Assembly: GCA_002362145.1 (NCBI GenBank)
Contig: DETX01000056.1
Coordinates: 2,375-8,524, forward strand
Source: Clostridiales bacterium UBA3277
GTDB lineage: Bacteria; Bacillota; Clostridia; Oscillospirales; Oscillospiraceae
Direction: 5' to 3'
DNA length: 6,150 nt
Each line of letters starts with the position of its first letter. Position 1 is the stretch's first letter. Shown here piece by piece: positions 4,337 to 6,150 of this stretch. Made by a program: the position numbers and the translations under genes. The notes below the pieces were generated by a model. The model was not told the DNA's origin, did not search any database, and worked only from the letters and a program-made list of their open reading frames with translations.

Positions 4337-5842
4337 TTAGTCCAGCTCCTCGCCGGTCTCCCGGTAGGCGCTCTCCAGGGGCGACGCGGAGGCCGCCTCC
4401 TTCTTGTACTTATCCACAAACTTGGCGGCCTTCTCCACCGGCAAAATGGTGCCCGGGCCCGCCACGCAGCCGCCGGGACAGGCCATGCCCTCCAGCAGGT
4501 AGCCCTTGTACTTGCCCACCTTGGCCATGGTCATCAGCTTGCGGCAGTCCCGCAGGCCCTCGGCGTGGGCAATCTTCAGCTCCATGTCCGGGTGCTCCTG
4601 GTGGATCAGGTCCGCCACGGCCCCCGCCACGCCTCCGGCCACGGCGAAGCCACGGCCCGCGGCGGTGCCCTCGTTCAGATCCTCCATGGGCTCGATGGCG
4701 TCAAAGTCGATTTCCTTGGCCTCGAACATGCCCTGCAGCTCCTCGAAGGTCAGCACGAAGTCCACATCGGAGCGGATGTTCTCCCGGATGGCCTCCAGCT
4801 TCTTAGCGGCGCAGGGGCCCACAAAGACCACCTTGCAGCCGGGGTACTTCTTCTTCATCAGCCGGGCGGTGAACACCATGGGGGTCAGGGTCATGGAGAT
4901 CTTGCTCATCTCCCCGGGGAAGAGCTTGGAGATCATGGCATGCCAGGCGGGGCAGCAGGAGGTGGCCATATAGTTCTGCTGGGCGGGAACCTTCTCCAGG
5001 AAGTCCTTGGCCTCCTCGATGGTGCACATATCCGCGCCCACGGCCACCTCGGTGGTCCGGGCGAAGCCCAGCTCCTTCATGGCGGCCACGAATTTGCCGG
5101 GGGTGACGCCGCCGCTGAACTGGCCGATGAAGGCCGGGGCCACAATGGCGATGACCTTGTCCCCCTTCAAGATGGACTGGATGACCTGGAAAATCTGGCC
5201 CTTGTCCACGATGGCGCCGAAGGGGCAGGACACCAGGCACTGGCCGCAGGCCACGCACTTCTCCTGGTTGATGTAGGCCCGGCCGTGCTCATCGGAGCCG
5301 ATGGCGTCCATGCCGCAGGAGGCGGCGCAGGGACGCTCCATGTGGATGATGGCGTTGTAGGAGCAGGCATCGGCGCATTTGCCGCAGCGGATGCACTTAT
5401 TGGGGTCGATGTGGCTCTTGCCGTTGACGAAGGAGATGGCCTCCCGGGGGCAAACCTTCTGGCAGGAGGCGGCCAGGCAGTTCTGGCAGTTCTCCGTCAC
5501 CCGGTACTGGTTGGTGGGGCAGGCGTGGCAGGCGTAGGGGATGATGTTGACCAGGGGAGGCTCGTAGTACTGCTGGGCCACCGCCGCGGCGTCCATGCCC
5601 TCGGTCATCAGGGTTCTGGTCTGGATGGGGCGGATGCCCAGGCCCATGGCAAGTCTCACCCGCTCGCCGGCGATGGCCCGCTCCAGGAAAATGGACTCCC
5701 GGTGCAGCGGCTGGTCGCCGGGGACGATCTTATAGGGCAGGTCCTCGGCCTGGGTGTAGTCGCCGCCGGCGTAGGCCATCCGGGCGACCTCCGCAAAGAC
5801 GTTTTTGCGGATGTCGGTGATCAGGGAAGGGATACCTCTCAT
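4337..5842 (-). CDS. Monomeric [FeFe] hydrogenase-like protein, group B type
   Basis: [FeFe] hydrogenases interconvert protons plus electrons and H2 at an H-cluster, exchanging electrons with ferredoxin-like partners in the cytoplasm. This 501-residue protein has an N-terminal Fe-S region (about 100-210) and a C-terminal H-cluster domain (about 228-480). The H-cluster motifs are L1 TSCCPAW (294-300; C296 matches the proton-transfer Cys, C297 a cluster ligand), L2 GPCAAKK (342-348; C344) and L3 EGMACPGGCVAGPG (451-464; C455, C459). All four ligand cysteines are present. Classical group A enzymes have MPC in L2 and GGG in L3; GPC and AGPG fit group B, whose physiological role is poorly known. 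Sixteen cysteines lie between 105 and 206, including the ferredoxin repeats C150/153/156/160 and C196/199/202/206. Start: ATG 5842 with GGAGG at 5851-5855, 8 nt upstream. It appears monocistronic; no hydEFG maturases are in the window. Whether it makes, uses or only senses H2 cannot be told. Confidence 0.93.
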   Translation of the reverse strand: MRGIPSLITDIRKNVFAEVARMAYAGGDYTQAEDLPYKIVPGDQPLHRESIFLERAIAGERVRLAMGLGIRPIQTRTLMTEGMDAAAVAQQYYEPPLVNIIPYACHACPTNQYRVTENCQNCLAASCQKVCPREAISFVNGKSHIDPNKCIRCGKCADACSYNAIIHMERPCAASCGMDAIGSDEHGRAYINQEKCVACGQCLVSCPFGAIVDKGQIFQVIQSILKGDKVIAIVAPAFIGQFSGGVTPGKFVAAMKELGFARTTEVAVGADMCTIEEAKDFLEKVPAQQNYMATSCCPAWHAMISKLFPGEMSKISMTLTPMVFTARLMKKKYPGCKVVFVGPCAAKKLEAIRENIRSDVDFVLTFEELQGMFEAKEIDFDAIEPMEDLNEGTAAGRGFAVAGGVAGAVADLIHQEHPDMELKIAHAEGLRDCRKLMTMAKVGKYKGYLLEGMACPGGCVAGPGTILPVEKAAKFVDKYKKEAASASPLESAYRETGEELD

Positions 5843-5872
5843 GTACAGTTCCTCCGTTTTTTGATTTTTTTC

Positions 5873-5901
5873 ATTCTATCACACTTAAATGGGATTTTCC
5901 A
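5873..5901 (-). promoter_or_regulatory. Candidate promoter of the hydrogenase gene
   Basis: On the minus strand, TGGAAA (5901-5896, 4 of 6) and TAGAAT (5878-5873, 5 of 6) are separated by 17 bp. The start would fall near 5866, with a short leader containing GGAGG (5851-5855). The -35 box overlaps one copy of a 10-bp direct repeat, which suggests regulation. No Rex-type TTGTGAA dyad is seen. Confidence 0.45.
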
Positions 5902-5932
5902 TACCAAAATTAGCCGGGGGATGGATTTTCCA
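5892..5932. promoter_or_regulatory. Pair of 10-bp direct repeats upstream of the hydrogenase
   Basis: GGATTTTCCA occurs at 5892-5901 and again at 5923-5932. The start-to-start distance is 31 bp, about three helical turns, so both copies face the same side of the DNA. Each copy is an imperfect palindrome (GGA-TTT-TCC). The first overlaps the proposed -35 box; the second is upstream of it. This arrangement resembles paired binding sites of a regulator that I cannot name. Confidence 0.4.
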
Positions 5933-5933
5933 G

Positions 5934-5959
5934 AAAAAAATCAGCCGCCGGAATGGCGG
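5934..5959 (-). terminator. Possible minus-strand terminator upstream of the hydrogenase gene
   Basis: On the minus strand, CCGCC-ATTCC-GGCGG (5959-5945) is followed by four bases and then seven T (5940-5934). A 5-bp stem is short and the 4-base gap weakens it. If real, it would insulate the hydrogenase from minus-strand transcription arriving from beyond the right edge. Confidence 0.3.
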
Positions 5960-5990
5960 GCGCTGGTAAAACAGTTTATGATGCAGAGCG

Positions 5991-6127
5991 CCTCCCCTGA
6001 GTAAGGGGAGGTGGCACGGCGTAAGCCGTGACGGAGGGGTTGTTTAGACGGCGCTTCAAAAATACAGCCTACGAGGCTGCACCAACGTGGGAAATCAATC
6101 CCTCAGTCAGCTTCGCTGCCAGCTCCC
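5991..6127. repeat. Dispersed palindromic repeat element with inverted arms
   Basis: The left arm has two hairpins: CCTCCCCT-GAGTA-AGGGGAGG (5991-6011) and CACGGC-GTAA-GCCGTG (6015-6030), then ACGGAGGGGTTG up to 6042. The right arm (6096-6127) read in reverse complement begins GGGAGCTGGCAGCG and ends GACTGAGGGATTG, so it is a diverged copy of the left arm (GGGAGGTGGCACGGCG to GACGGAGGGGTTG) in opposite orientation. The 53-bp centre (6043-6095) holds another hairpin, CAGCCT-ACG-AGGCTG (6065-6079). There is no coding capacity. The structure is MITE-like or REP-like. The CACGGC stem is shared with the left edge of the window. Confidence 0.6.
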
Positions 6128-6150
6128 TTTATACTGATATTCAATAAAAA

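Larger units (their letters stand above)
5843..6150. other. Gene-poor right flank
   Basis: These 308 bases hold the hydrogenase ribosome binding site and candidate promoter, the GGATTTTCCA repeats, a weak minus-strand terminator and the palindromic repeat element. Only one short open frame looks even slightly protein-like (5921-6004, 27 codons), and it has no usable ribosome binding site. From 6128 to 6150 the sequence is AT-rich with no recognisable feature before the window ends. Confidence 0.6.

Noticed and set aside
4565..6004. 479-codon open frame on the plus strand opposite the hydrogenase gene
   Set aside because: It is a mirror of the GC-rich hydrogenase codons: rich in Gly, His, Leu and Ala, with no ribosome binding site, no recognisable motif, and a real conserved gene on the other strand.
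1..6150. SdpI-like gene as part of a toxin-immunity system
   Set aside because: No SdpC-like toxin, SdpA/B maturation genes or SdpR repressor are present; the family resemblance alone does not support this role.

Overview
The window looks like chromosomal DNA from a GC-rich, low-oxygen member of the Bacillota, most likely class Clostridia and probably Oscillospiraceae-like (Flavonifractor/Oscillibacter-type). This is inferred from GGAGG ribosome binding sites, sigma-A-type promoters, intrinsic terminators with U-tracts, an NrdR repressor, a DegV lipid-binding protein, a group B-type [FeFe] hydrogenase, and GC-rich palindromic intergenic repeats. No database search was possible.

Layout. Positions 1-342 are gene-free and full of palindromes; the innermost one doubles as the terminator of the first operon. 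A two-gene minus-strand operon follows: nrdR (882-1337), then a small SdpI-like membrane protein (343-882) whose ATG overlaps the nrdR stop codon. A divergent promoter region (about 1371-1467) separates this operon from a plus-strand gene for a small unknown membrane protein (1497-1910). That gene converges on a minus-strand CDF cation exporter (1996-3186) across a shared hairpin terminator. The exporter carries the N-D-D-D transmembrane residue set expected of Mn2+-type CDF proteins, and a structured leader of about 168 nt precedes it. Its promoter overlaps the start region of a divergent degV-family gene (3416-4276). degV converges on a lone [FeFe] hydrogenase-like gene (4337-5842) across a near-perfect bidirectional terminator. 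The right edge (5843-6150) holds the hydrogenase promoter region, a 10-bp direct repeat at three-helical-turn spacing, and an inverted pair of dispersed palindromic repeat units.

The genes do not form one pathway. They are short, independent, alternately oriented housekeeping or physiology units: dNTP-synthesis control, metal export, fatty-acid handling, and anaerobic redox or H2 metabolism. I see no phage, CRISPR, toxin-antitoxin or transposase genes. The two most interesting items are the structured leader of the Mn-type exporter, which has mutually exclusive pairings, and the hydrogenase, which has 16 N-terminal cysteines and an altered H-cluster L2 motif. The window does not clearly contain a new multi-gene system.
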